A stretch of 64,000 nt of DNA, taken from NCBI GenBank assembly GCA_964036315.1, contig OZ038478.1, positions 141,212,005 through 141,276,004 of the forward strand. The letters are read 5' to 3'. Positions 23,660 through 35,397 of the stretch are shown one piece after another. Position numbers and translations under genes: made by a program. A model generated the notes under the pieces. The model ran no database searches and was not told where the DNA came from. It saw nothing but the letters and a program-made list of their open reading frames with translations. Source of the stretch: Acanthosepion esculentum. Taxonomy: Eukaryota; Mollusca; Cephalopoda; Sepiida; Sepiidae. How positions within the stretch are numbered: the stretch's first letter is position 1; every line of letters begins with the position of its first letter.

Positions 23660-23890
23660 TTGATCGGTGTTTTTATTAACGTAGTCAAAATTTGTTTATA
23701 TAGCTTATTGTGGGTAGTCTATTTTGGCGGTTATTTAACCGGAAGTCGTTTATTTGTTTATTTATTTGGGTCAAATTCTTTTGCTTGTTTTTATTTATTT
23801 TTTATTTTTTATCTCATATATTTATTTATTTTTTATTTTTATTTTAATCGGTGTTTTTATTAACGTAATAAAATTTGTTTATATAGCTTA
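23517..23890. repeat. Two-copy tandem repeat, unit about 190 bp
   Basis: Both units begin GGGTAGTCTATTTTGGCGGT and contain GTCGTTTATTTGTTTATT, CGGTGTTTTTATTAACGTA and TTTGTTTATATAGCTTA in the same order. Unit 1 (23517-23711) carries a TA microsatellite (23629-23655) that unit 2 lacks. A third, partial and weaker match lies at about 24410-24510. On the minus strand it adjoins a PLE fragment. Confidence 0.85.
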
Positions 23891-24239
23891 TTTAATAGTT
23901 TTGTTTTTGTTTGGGAAGATAATTAAAGCTATTTGTTGAATTTTGTGGTTGATTGTTGTCGTTTATTCTGATTATTATTTTGGCGGGGACAGTTAATTTT
24001 CTAAACTGCTAGTTGATCGGTATCGGTTGTTAGTTTAATTATATATTTTGATGTATTTAGATCAATTTATTATACTTGTTGTTATTTATTTGTTACACTG
24101 TATATTTTCTCATTTTGGTTTTCGATTTTTACATAACGCAGTGTATTATTTTTCATTCATTTTTTATCGTTATATAACAGTTATAGCTATTTTTCGTTCG
24201 ATTTTTTGTTTTGATTTTTTATAGTCTAATATGTTGGTC

Positions 24240-24832
24240 ATAATAGTTTGATAATTTGTTTATTATTTACTTTATATATTGATTTTGTTCCTTATTTTTT
24301 ATTCTATTTTTCTATTTCGTCTTTTCTAACAGGTGTGATTTGGTAATTTGTTTGGATTAATTTTTTTTGCTTATTTTATGATCATTTTGTTTGTTTATGT
24401 ATTTATTTATATTTTCCGTTTTCGATTTTTAAGTTACGTAGTAAAAATTTGTTTTCATGTCGCATTTAATAATTTATTTTGGTCTGGGAAGGTAATGATA
24501 GCTATTTTTCCTCCAAGCAAAGTTTGCAAGTTTTTGATAGGTTGTTGTAGGCTGATGATTTTTTACTTATTTTCCAAGATATTCTTGGTGTGGTGTGCAT
24601 TTTGTTTTTAATTTCCAGATATACTTAGAAAGCATTGTGCTGTTCGCATATTTCCAATTTGTGAAAGATGTTTTATGTACATAACTTCTTTGTTTCCAGG
24701 GTCCTTCAGTTACTCCTATGTATACTTTTACTTCATTATCTGGTGATTTTATCGTGGCTTGGTAGATTACGTTGTTTCGTAAACAATTACCGTTTAAGAG
24801 ACATTCGTTTTTTATTCTGCAGTTGCACATGG
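24240..24832 (-). mobile_element. Penelope-like element, GIY-YIG endonuclease fragment
   Basis: The minus-strand frame (within 24567-25004) reads a cysteine-rich lead-in CNCRIKNECLLNGNCLRNN, then VIYQATI and VKVYIGVTEG, then STMLSKYIWKLK. This is the GIY-YIG nuclease region that animal PLEs carry after their reverse transcriptase. Downstream, SSAYNNL and KTCKLCLEEK appear after a stop, matching the usual C-terminal cysteine motif. The Thr-His part of the frame is only the microsatellite and does not belong to it. Confidence 0.85.
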
Positions 24833-24862
24833 ATGTATGCGTCTGTGTATTTGAATGTACAT

Positions 24863-24866
<4 letters not shown>

Positions 24867-24956
<90 letters not shown>
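24867..24956. repeat. (TA)n then (TG)n compound microsatellite
   Basis: About 43 bases of TA run into about 46 bases of TG, next to the truncated PLE fragment. Confidence 0.97.
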
Positions 24957-24957
<1 letters not shown>

Positions 24958-25140
24958 TGGACAAAATAATTGGAACAAGTACAAATTCCACTCCTATATT
25001 TCAAAGACCTATTATATTAAGAACTTTAACTAAAACTTCGTAATTGCAAGTTATATCTATCGTAAATACGTTTAATTATCTAATTTAATGCATTTGTCTT
25101 ATTTATTTTTAGAATTTAATAGAATTTAAGCTAAATGCTT

Positions 25141-25880
25141 GATTTCTCTCCGTTCGAAAAAGGGTAAATTGTTGTAGCTCGCATGGCAGGAGACACGATC
25201 ACTAATTTTGCTGAACTGTTTGGTTTTTCAAGAGCTACCATATCAAGAACTATGACGCAATTCGAGAAACAGTGCCACATCTCTAACAACCGTAGCAATT
25301 AGAGCCCGACTTGTAAATGTACTGACAGGGACTGACGTGCATTGAAACGCAATGTGGCAAACAATCATCGGATTACTACGGCCAACTTCCAACAGTGAAG
25401 CATGGAGGTGGATCAATGATAGTTTTGGCCGCCATATCATGGAAATGCCTAGGTAAAATAGTTGCCTTACATGGTAGAATGAACAGCAAAGATTACCTGA
25501 ACATTTTGTGAAATCATATTCATCCACTGGCCCAGACTTTATTCTCTGATGGTGACTGTATCTTCCAAGACGATCATGCTCCAATACATACCGCTCGAGT
25601 TGTTAAGAATTGGTATGAAGAGCATGAAAGTGAGCTAGAACACATGGAGTGGCCTGTTGAATCCCCAGATATCAATATTATTGAACATTTGTGGTGCATT
25701 TTGGAGCGACAAGTTAGGAGCTGCTATCCTCCACCGTCGTGTCTTAAAGATCTGCAGCAGGTATTAATGGAAGAATGGCTGCAAATTCCTCTGCATGAAG
25801 TCAGGAAGCTATAGGATTCCATTCCTAGACGTATTAAAGCTGTATGTTAGGCTAAAGGAGGACCAACTCCATAATAAATA
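25141..25880 (+). mobile_element. Tc1-like DNA transposon remnant, second family
   Basis: The plus strand reads SPFEKG, then an HTH-like FAELFGFSRATISRTM (about 25205-25250). After a gap come CLGKIVALHGRMNSKDYL (about 25445-25500), the second catalytic Asp in FQDDHAPIHTARVV (about 25563-25605), MEWPVESPD and the catalytic Glu in IIEHLWCILER (about 25678-25710). From the second D of DDHAP to that E there are 36 residues, two more than in the Tc1 at 11.6 kb, so it is a different group. Several stops and a deletion before the first Asp are present. A sequence resembling a left end (TGTATTGGACAAAATAATTG) is at 24953, but no matching right end was found. Confidence 0.75.
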
Positions 25881-26089
25881 AATTTGTCATCGTCAATGCT
25901 AAGACAAATAGTTGTGTCTGATCGAAATAAATTTTTGCTTTTGTTATTCCAGTCACCAACAGTGATTTTGAAATTTTTACATGTTGCAAAACTTTTAATG
26001 TAAAGGCGGTAACTTAGGTAAAAACTGAATTCTTGTGAGAAGGTTATAGTTTACTTTAAAACAAAAACAGTTTAGCTTTAACATATAAA

Positions 26090-26950
26090 TTTCTAAAGAT
26101 TATATACTGTAAGAATTTAAGAACATTTGTAATCATAATTATTTGTATTCATAATTAATTTTGTTAAGTTATGGCTTTATTTTTTTAATAAAAATAGCTT
26201 CAAGAATGTCTAGTTTCTGCTTATTACATACTTTGTGAAGAATACAGATATTGTCGACTAAAATTCTTCTAATTTTGAATGTGGACAGAAATGTTTTGCA
26301 GATGTTGTGCAATGGACGATAAATCATTAATGTCTAGAGTGAGCTGTATTGATAACTTTATTGTAGAATAACAAACATATACATAAGCTTTTTTATCGGA
26401 GATGCAATCTCCCAAGGGACATTTAAATTGATATAGTGCTGGTTTTCTCCAATGCGTTAATTGGTGGGGAAGAGTTATTACAGATGAGTTGGTTAGTTGT
26501 ATTAAATTTAGTATAGTATATAATTTTATTTTTTACTGTGATCTTTAGTGAATATATTAGTATTTATGAGAGTTTTGGGTTTTAATCTTTTTTATAATTA
26601 GAATGCATCTGATTATGATATAAAAGAGCGTTATGTTTAAAGTTATTTGAGGAAGTATTATGTTCTATTTGATTTATATTAAAATTTGTAATAGATCGTT
26701 TTATTTGTTCATCAACAATGTAGTTAGGAAACTCAATTTTAATAAGACTTGTTTAATATTTTTTAGTTAATGGTAGAAAAACTTTTTTTGTGGATAAGTT
26801 AACTTTAGTACGGTTTATTAAATCTTGTATAATTACTATTTTGTATATGCTAATAGGTTTTTCATACGAGGAGGACGTTAATGTATTATTATTGGTGTCT
26901 ATCAAGAAAAGGAATTTTATTATTGTTTTCATATGTGAATTATTTTTAAG
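26090..26950 (-). mobile_element. Penelope-like element, downstream half (RT tail and GIY-YIG), split by LINE copy C
   Basis: Minus strand: FTYENNNKIPFLD (about 26940-26900), SSYEKPISI, FPNYIVDEQIKRSI (about 26735-26690), KCPLGDCISDKKAYVYV (about 26425-26370) and ISVHIQN. These align in order with the PLE at 41.2-43.3 kb (KIPFLDILI, FPNYIIDE, RCPLGDCISNELNNIYVG). The RT motif upstream of this lies at 29875-30030, so one PLE has been split. Confidence 0.82.
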
Positions 26951-26952
26951 CA

Positions 26953-29870
26953 TTTCACCCCAAGCAAGGCAGGACTGCTAGTAGCACGCAAGGGGTTAAA
27001 GAGAGTGAGAGCAAGAGTAAAGAGTGGGGTTTCAGGAAAGCATATAGAGAAGGATGGGGATCAGGATCAAGGTATCAAAAGATGTTGATTGACATTACAT
27101 TTGAATATTATTGCCATCAGAGAAGCAAGTAAGAGTAAGGGAGTTCCACTGTCGAGAAGTGCGAGAGAAGATGATGTTGGAGTAGAAGAGGCGGTTACAT
27201 GTAACTGTTTCGACAGTGAAAAGGTGGACCGAGATGCCAATCTAGTAGAATTCTTAAATTCCTGCAGTTGGTATACAAGTGAAAGTATCTCATCACAGCA
27301 GTTGCCATGAAAATATTTGTAGAAAAGACAGAGGGAAGCCACATCACGTCGGTAACAAAGGGACTGGAGTCGAGATGATAGGTCGTGACGTATCACATTG
27401 GATATCTGTCTTTGGATTTTGTTCAGAATTTCAAGATGAACAGCGGAGGCACCAGGCCATATATGGCAACAGTATTCAATGCAATGATGAATGGTAGATT
27501 TGTTGATTTGAAGGATGGACTCAGACGAAAAGACCTTCGGACGCGGCACAGAGAACCAAATTTCCTTGCGGTAAATGAAGCTATTGATGCAATGTAGTCG
27601 TTTCGCCTAAGTAAAGTGGAAAACGTGAAACCAAGAAGGCGCAGAGAAACGCTATCGTGGTGTTGATATGAGTCAGAGAGGTTTTCTCTATGGTGATAAA
27701 TGAGAGCAGTTTCATTTTGGTGGCATTAAAGTATACTATTCATTTTATGTCCCAGTCAACCACAGATTGGAAGTCCTTTTCGATATTAACAACCAGATTA
27801 ACTTTGTCGGCAATGCAGGATTTACTATTGAGTCAGGGTTAGGGTTAGGCTTAGGAGTAAGTAGTAGTGTCGTCTGCGTAGATGCCTACTTGAGAACTGA
27901 TAACATCAGGAAGATCGTTGATGAAGGTCAAAAATAGTCTAGGACCCAGGATAGCGCCTTGGCGAACACCAGCTTTCGTATGAAAGAAACTGGAGGAGAA
28001 TCCGTTTAGGACGACTTTCATTTCACGGTTAGACAGGAATGATTGTATAAAATCAAATAATCGTCCTGTAATACTGTATCCCTGAAGTTTAGCAAGAATG
28101 TCTGCATGCCAAACCCTATCAAACGCCTTAGAGATATCTAGAACCACAGTTTAAGCTTCGATGTTATTATCAAGAGCTTGGTATACAAATTCAGTTATGG
28201 CCTTAAGCACGTCAGAACTTGATCGGGCAAAGCGGAAGCCATATTGTTTGGCAGAGAGTACACCATGACATGTAAATTGCTTAACCACTTTGGCGTTGAT
28301 TAAAGTCTGGAAGACTTTACCGAGGAGACAGAAGATGTCGGTACAGACAGAAGTTATTCCTATGGGCTATAGCAGCTGAACAAGCAGCTGTGAACCAAGG
28401 AAATGAGCACGATTTGGCTTTATATTTACTTGCTGGGATGCAAGCCTCGATGCTAGCTTTTTCCTAGAAGGAGAACTCAGACGCACATTTTTGAACGGGT
28501 TGATTAAAAATCACATTTCAAGGGACGTCTCAAAGTAAATCAGGGAACGAGTCTCAGTCTGCTCGTTGATAACAAAAATATATTCTGTTAGTAAGAGGTT
28601 CTTGGCTGGAGGGGAGTAGAAGGAGATACTCAGTGTTTCCAAGAGGACAGAACTGCGTAGCTCGACAAGAGTCAGGGATGAAGGTAAAACAGAGATAGAG
28701 AAGGGTTACTGGGGAAACGCGTAGGAAAGTCAACCACTTGCGTGAGGGATTCAGTGATTGAAAAGTTACGGGTTTGTATGCCAGCGAGATCAGTTACTGA
28801 GTGTTTAAGCCACATGGTATGGTGGGCGTTAAAGTCACCGAACACGAATATGTGCGCAAAACGATGTAGAGAGATGGCCTTCTTTATATTATTGGAAATA
28901 CTATCGAGTGCAACACAGTCTTGAGAGGAAGGGGGATGATATAAAAAGTAGAGATAATTTACTGAATTCAGGAGAGATAGAGGGAGACACATATACGAAC
29001 GGTCTGGAGATTCAAGGGAGATTTCCCTAGCCAACGGGAGATGATCACTGACATAAACTCCCAGGTCGTGCATATGGATTTTAGAGTCCTTTCTCAGGAG
29101 AAAAATCAGAGGAGGTGATTGACGAGTTAAGTTTAATCTCGCAGAGAGCTAGTATATCAGGAGACTTTTCAAAAAGGAACCTTTGCACACTGCAAAAGTT
29201 GGTATGAAAGCCACGAATGTTGGAGAAGGAAATGTTAATGAGTTCAGGTTATTATTTTGAGCTGGTTTGGTTTATTTTTTATTGTTTATGGTTATGTTGT
29301 GTTATGTTGGTAAGGAAAAGATATAAAGTAATAGTAGCAGACTGTCATCGTACGTGACATGGGAAGAAAGGAACTGGCGCAAACTGCAACATAATGTGGT
29401 CTCAGGATTGCCCACCGGATTTGCATACAGGGACACACTTCCATGCTCGACATGGCACTGCAAGAACCCAATATTATTCACTGTTGATTAGAATTTGGGC
29501 TCCTAACTACAAGTCGGGAACAGCAACCAGAAAAGTGTCAACCCGTTACCCTCAGTATTAAGAGACGTTACCACAAACCGCACACACCACAAGAAATTCA
29601 GGACAGCACCACTATAGAGGTCTGGGAAAAGTAAAGGATCCGGTAACCCATTCCCAAAGAGGAAACATGGGATGAACCTCTACTCCTGTTCATGAAAAGG
29701 GAGAGGAGTATTGACCGGGTGATAGGAAAGCCTACTTCTCGTATTCCACATACAATAAAACAGCAACAATAGACAAAAACCAAAAAGCAAACAAACAACA
29801 TAAAAGAAGTCCATGAACGTGCATGGCACACAGAGTTCCATGAACGTGCATGGCACACAGAGTTGAAACT
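26953..29870 (-). mobile_element. Jockey/CR1-like LINE, copy C, nested in a PLE
   Basis: On the minus strand the probable 5' leader is 29870-29240, the endonuclease 29220-28640, the RT 28250-27600 and the C-terminal part 27549-27067, ending with CTTGCTTGGGGTGAAATGC at the 3' end. Motifs seen are SPDILALCEIKLNSS, VFGDFNAHHTMWL, VVLDISKAFDRVWH, VRQGAILGPRLF and IYADDTTTYS (YADD kept). There is a deletion around 28333, where the region between endonuclease and RT is lost, plus stops. Because the 5' leader is present, this copy preserves a region absent from copy A. Confidence 0.85.
29811..29864. repeat. Perfect 27-bp tandem duplication
   Basis: The 27-bp unit starting CCATGAACGTGCATGGCACA occurs twice with no differences, at the presumed 5' edge of LINE copy C. 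The unit itself holds a near-palindrome CCATG/CATGG. Confidence 0.97.
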
Positions 29871-29874
29871 GAAA

Positions 29875-30032
29875 TATAAATATTGTCAACATATCTTAGG
29901 TAGATGGAGGTTTTTTTTACAATTACTAAATATATTATTTTCAAGATTAGCCATATGAAATTTACTATAAGTTGGTGATTAACATTAGGTTCGCACATTA
30001 TGTAAAAATAATAAAAAGACAATTTATCAAAT
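29875..30032 (-). mobile_element. Penelope-like element, RT motif C piece (upstream half of split PLE)
   Basis: The minus strand reads MCEPNVNHQLIV then IYLRYVDNIYI, matching the PLE palm motif (YVRYVDDILML at 42.1 kb) with the second catalytic Asp changed to Asn. The downstream part of the same protein starts at 26950, so LINE copy C and its leader separate the two. Confidence 0.72.
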
Positions 30033-30034
30033 AG

Positions 30035-30595
30035 TCCGAGTTGCAGAGTCTACCATTTATTCATGCTTTCAGTACTGCTGCCACATACGGTCTGGTGCTC
30101 CTGCTATATATTTAGAGATTCCTGATGAAATCTGAAGAAGAATCTGCAATATTATTTATCCTGACTTGGCATTTTGGTTTCAGTCACTTTCCCATTGCCA
30201 TAATCTAGCTTCTCTGGGTCTTTTCTATAAATACTTTCACAGTGATTCGAATGAATTTTCCTTTATTGTACCTAAACTTTATGAATGTAAATACAGTACG
30301 AGATTGGCGGGAAGGTTTCATCATTTCACAGTTGCAATAGCTAGATTTAATCATAAGTACTATGCTAAGAGTTTGTTTTTATTTCTCACTTGTTGAACTC
30401 TCTTTAGACTTCTTGCTTTCCAGCCAACTTTCATCTTCAAAAAATGTAAATGCAATGTTAATCATTATCTACTGTCTTCTTAATTCCTCTTCTTTTATGG
30501 TTTCCACTTAATAATGTTTTTTTTTCTTTTTTGTTATATTCTTTTACACTCAGTAACCCCTTGTGTCTTGCTTGGATGAAATGATAAAAAGAAAA
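30035..30595 (+). mobile_element. Jockey/CR1-like LINE, copy D, 3' end only
   Basis: The plus strand reads CCHIRSGAPAIYLEI, RRICNIIYPDL, NLASLGLFYKYFHSD and FIVPKLYECKYSTRLAGRF (30090-30310), the C-terminal part of the family's ORF2. It is followed by the family 3' end GTCTTGCTTGGATGAAATG (about 30568-30586). 5'-truncated. Confidence 0.85.
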
Positions 30596-32329
30596 TTACA
30601 AATTAATCTTTGTACATCAACTCTTATCTAACATTAGCTCTCATGATGTCATTTTTATATTTTTACTGATATTATATCACCTGCAATTTGTTTTATGAAG
30701 AAGTGTGGACTTGTTTCAAATTTTGTCTTCTCAACAGTGATTTTATTTATAGACTACCTCTATAGTTAGTCGGCCATTTACATATTTGAATTCTTGTCTT
30801 AGTTTGTTAAGTCTGTTTTTTGGTCCTACGGGGTTGATAACAACCTTCCTTGCTCCAAATGTAGAAAGGTGGGAAGTAAGCTGGTTTACTTGCCAACCAT
30901 GCAACACTCAAAAAAGGTTTATGAAGGATTTGATTAAATGTAGGTGCCGCCATTAGATCGCGGAAATAAGAGCATAGTATGATGAAAAAAACGCCAGGCT
31001 TGTCGAAAACAAAATTTTATCGTCTAAATGTTTATGTTATTTGATTCTCATTGGCTTACATCCTTTTATCCTGGTTAGGAAAGCTATCTAATTTGTTGGT
31101 CGAACTATGGCTTTACGGCATGGCAATTTTGGATATCATTTATTTTCGAAGATGGTGAAACTTTGGTCTCCTAAGAAAAAATATTATTATTGATTTTAAA
31201 AATTATTATTGTTTTAAAATTTCCGGGTGCAGAAAACATGACTCAAAGCTTCTACAAAAGGAATGTTGCTGACGTCACGATTTTCTCAGTCTAGCAAACA
31301 AGCCTCCGCAATGACACTTCAACATTTTCAACGACATACTTACATGATACATCCTGGCAGCCTGAGGGTTAATGATACCATGACTCTCGATGCCAATCAA
31401 CATGAAGCCCTTCTGGAAATACCCAAGTTAAGGATAACATCACCACCAGCCAATCAGTCTCTTTAAATCTATCATCATGTGTACTTTGCATGGCCTACTA
31501 AAGGAGTTTGAAAATAAACTCACAAGGGAGTCGAATAATACTGATTTTGTGGCATTTTGTCGCTTCTTGACGAAATTCTTGTCACTGGAGGAAGAGTGAA
31601 CAGCTCCAGATTCAAAGCCAACTTATTACCAGTGATTCCAGAGACAGGAAATTCCCAGTCACATCCAGCTACAAAACCTCAAGTATCAAAAAACCTTCAT
31701 CCAAATACAATAGCAATAAGGGAAGCACCCTTTCATAGTGAAATTCGATATCTAACAACTTATGCTTTCCGAATACTCAAATCAATATGAAAACATGATT
31801 AAAAAATTCGTAATAATACTGTGAAATACACTTTAGTAACGTAATTAAATTATGTAGTAAAAATTTAAAAAAGTTAAAGTGCGAATATATTTCATTTAAA
31901 AAATAACTTAAATTATAAAGAATTATGCAAAAATAAGATTATCGTTCACGTCTATTAGAAATTAAAGTGAGTGGAAAATTGAACAGTAAATGAAAAAACA
32001 AACTTCAAATAAAACAAAGTACGTATCGCATTTTTTTTTTCACCTGAATATATTTTTTTAAAACTTTGTTGAAAGCTAAATTTAAAAACCGGAAGTCACT
32101 TGTCAACTGTTTTTCTTGCTTGTTATTTCAGTTTTTAAAAACATTTATTCGTCAGTCTGGATAAGGATATTATACTTAAAACATATAAACAGAAACATTA
32201 GAGGAAATAATGTTAGTATTGCACAATTCTTATCCGTTCACAGAAAAGTCAAAATCTTAAGATATAAATTTGTAACAGTGATAATAACTTAAAAAGAAGA
32301 ATTTGAATGATTGGTCTTCATAATTTACA
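30596..32329. other. No recognised gene
   Basis: AT-rich. The frames 31263-31466 and 31557-31790 (+) lie in a slightly more GC-rich block (31250-31780) but show no motif I recognise. They could be an old coding fragment. Confidence 0.4.
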
Positions 32330-32680
32330 CTCGTGGCTTCCCTCAAACGTTTTCGATAAATATTTTCACAACAGTTGTTCTAATGAGCGTTCTCTATTGG
32401 TCCCTCAACGGCACTGGATATTTGTCGGGCACATAATGAGGAAAGAGGGCTTGGAAAATCGGATACTCACAGGACAGATTGAAGGCCAGAGGAAAACCAT
32501 GCATAACCTACCTAGTGAGCTTGAGAAAATGGATGGCAGAACAGGTTTTAGGAGAGATAACAAAAAGAGAAACTTTCTTAAGAGTTACAAAGGACAGGAA
32601 ATTGTGAAGAACCATGTTTACGAAAATCCTGAAGAAGAAGAATATATATGTTGCCGAATCTAGTTATGGTTGTATGTACA
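32330..32680 (+). mobile_element. RTE-like LINE ORF2 C-terminal remnant
   Basis: The plus frame 32307-32663 contains RHWIFVGHIMRKEGLENRI and LTGQIEGQRKT. A neighbouring frame continues with LRKWMAEQVLGEITKRETFL. This is the conserved tail of RTE-like ORF2, broken by a frameshift near 32500. The first residues instead resemble Jockey/CR1-family sequence (VFDKYFHNSC), so two fragments may be fused here. Confidence 0.75.
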
Positions 32681-32689
32681 GTGAATGTA

Positions 32690-33342
32690 ATTTTGTAAAG
32701 TACTTAAATACTTAGTCAACGTGAGCGCATGTAGAAAGTTCTTTTCTTGATCCATCAGTGTTTATACGATAGTAATTATAAAAATTTAAATAATAAAATC
32801 CATTAATTGTAGATGCCTTAAAAAAATCAATTTCACATATAAACTTATAATAAAATTGTTGATAATTATCTGTTTCTGTTTGTAGACATTAATTCAGATT
32901 CAATTCACATTGATTTGTGTCACATTACTCGAATTTTTGACAACCTGTTGTAAAATTTCATATTTTCTTAATTAGATTTTCCTTTCAATTTACTCAAGTG
33001 AAATGCAACATTTTCTTGTAGGATGTTCTTGCAAGAGTTCTTGGATTGCAAAAGAAAGATTACTTCCACAACGAAGAGAACAAATTGCAAGTTCAAACTC
33101 GAATATCAGGGACAAAAAGAAATGTCGAAATCCCGATTCGTACGTACTATGTCACAAATCACAATGCACGTAACCACTCAGTAAAATAACTCCCTCGCCA
33201 ACAAATGTGGTAACCAAATACACGAATTTTGACTTTTTCTCCAATTCAAGAACACCGAGTGACTTTTATCGACGGAGCATTTTTTTCATTCGTCGACAGC
33301 TAGGAGAGGACGCACAATCAGAATATATCCAAAATACTTTTT
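32690..33342. other. No recognised gene
   Basis: No repeat is recognised. The block is a possible single-copy stretch upstream of the candidate exon that follows. Confidence 0.4.
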
Positions 33343-33418
33343 ATGGCGACACCTGCGACTGACTTGTATCTATTTTTAATATTCGGGATAGCATGCAGAA
33401 TATGTGCCCCTTTTCTCG
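33343..33418 (+). CDS. Candidate first coding exon with signal peptide (host gene?)
   Basis: An ATG at 33343 opens 25 codons reading MATPATDLYLFLIFGIACRI and ending CAPFL, followed by one base and a strong splice donor, G|GTAAGTAAC at 33419. The peptide has a hydrophobic core of about ten residues and small residues near the end, like a secretion signal. No second exon is identified, and a solo LTR begins 200 bp downstream, in the would-be intron. I do not recognise the gene. Chance is a real alternative, since GTAAGT and short hydrophobic frames both occur by chance. Confidence 0.3.
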
Positions 33419-33617
33419 GTAAGTAACTTTCTTTTTCGCCACATTTTCCGTCGTAGAATATATGCGACAGGCAATTTGACGTTTTCTTCGCTACAGTACT
33501 AAAAGATCTTTTTTACAGTCTCAAAAATGAAAACAATTCCTGAATTAAAAAACAAGCAGTTTCTGATAAATGTTCTGAAATTAATGTAGAAACATGTCAA
33601 ATGGTTTGTATAACTGT

Positions 33618-34076
33618 TATTGGGATTTTCCAATTATATTTGGTAACGAAAATATTGCGACGCTGGCAAAAATAAAGGAACACAAACACAGATGGAATTG
33701 TTTGAAAAATACTTGTATTGTAGGAAAAGAGAGGAAAGATTCTTGCAAACAGTCGGATTTGCGGAACTTATCTGAAAGATGCGTCCTTTTAACGGTTTTA
33801 CATTTCCTGTGACGTTTTGGCTGGGTTGAAGAAATAGAGCCTTGACTTCTGTGATTCAGTTGCTGTCCAAATCCTCACACGTCGTGGTATTTAGATGACG
33901 GAGAGTGCAGACGGGGAACGTCTTGTCTCTGAGGGACCCACGTGCAAAAGAGGACGAGAGTTCGTAGAAATCGCTCTCATGGGAGTTTGGTGAAGATCTA
34001 AAAAGGTAGCCTGTGATTGGTTGTTTTTCATCCAATCACAGGGCACTCAGTTAGCGACTCCGTAATAATTTCAATA
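33618..34076 (-). mobile_element. Solo LTR, 459 bp, of the BEL element at 55.6-60.8 kb
   Basis: It is the same length as, and by eye about 90% identical to, 55620-56078. It runs (minus strand) from TATTGAAATTATTACGG to CCAATA, and is bracketed by CTGT at 33614-33617 and CTGT at 34077-34080, a 4-bp target duplication. An internal inverted repeat CTGTGATTGG/CCAATCACAG lies at 34013-34042. No internal retroelement sequence adjoins it, so it is a solo LTR left by recombination. The 72-residue plus frame over its left edge is incidental. Confidence 0.92.
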
Positions 34077-34537
34077 CTGTTGCTGATAGAGTTCAGTGTT
34101 GTATTGAACATGAAGCATTTTGAAAATGTAAATAGTTTTGTGGCGTGCTAATTAGATTTGGTTTAGAATTGTTAAGAAGGCTTTGGTGAAGGTTGCATTT
34201 TTGGTGAGCACATCACATTTAAATTTGCAAAAGACACAAGGAAGAAATAACAAGAGATTATGTAGTAATCAACAATAAAATGTATTGAAAATAGACGAGT
34301 ACAACAATCGTGCTTGATGAAATAAAATTAAGAAAAACGAAGTAGTTTCCCTTGTACTGATGCAAGGTTGAAAATATGTATTAAAGAACTTTCTTGTTTA
34401 AATGTTCAGAGTTCAGTGATAAATGATAACTGAGTTCAAGTATGAAAACATTTGTACAAAAGGATAATAGAATTTTGAGTTTGTTACTTGGCTTTTGGAC
34501 AGACAGTTCAGAGCGTAGTGCAATTGTAGTTTTGTGC

Positions 34538-34580
<43 letters not shown>

Positions 34581-34739
34581 AGTAGAAGAATGTAGGTAAA
34601 CGTACGTAGTTGAGCTCTGTTGAATTATTTGTTCTACTACAATATTTATTGTTGAAAAATACAACAAATGTGGCACAAGGCCAAAAGAGGGTTTGGGGAA
34701 AGAACGGTCATCATTTGTCTTAAATTTAAACTTAGCTAG
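34077..34739. other. No recognised gene; (TG)n at 34538-34578
   Basis: AT-rich, with a TG/CA microsatellite. A TGTGGCACAAGGCC word near 34669 looks like repeat-tail material but cannot be assigned. Confidence 0.45.
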
Positions 34740-35397
34740 CCCCAACCACTGACCCAATCAAACCAAAACAATATTCCTACCACCAAAACAACACATTCAT
34801 ACTTACCTTTCTTACTACACTCACCAAAACACCTCACTGTCTCAATGAAAATCCTAATTAACCCCATTTGTACAAATAATGTCTGTGGGGGGAGGGGAAT
34901 TAAAATAACAAGTTTAAAAGAAACCCCAATGATTATATACAATATGACATAAAATTACTTACAAGAAAATAAAGAAAATCATGTTAGTAATAACCCCCCC
35001 ACACACAAACCTTAAATGTGGCAGAAAAATCAGTTAACTAGACGAGATCGATGCGGGACTTTTTAAAGAATAGAGAAAACATTCATCCATCCCAAACACT
35101 CAGACGGACATGCACTCATTCAGACACAACAACAAATACGAAAACACGCACGCGAAACGAAAGGCGCCCGGCATCCACCAGAGAACTGGAATCACTGACC
35201 ACCTAACGAGGGAGGGGATGAGGAGTTAAACTAAAGGAAAAAAAGGGGGGAAGCATTAAAAGGGGCCAATGAGCAAACACACCCGAACTAAGTTTACTGG
35301 AAAAGAAAAGAAAAACTAAACAATCAAAAACACTACTCTAGGCTAAATCCAGGGATGGGTTGCCCAAGTTTAACCCAGGAAAACAATATCCTGATGC

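Noticed and set aside
33594..33812. 72-residue plus frame
   Set aside because: It lies over the edge of the solo LTR. The frame is altered in the second LTR copy, so it is not conserved coding.
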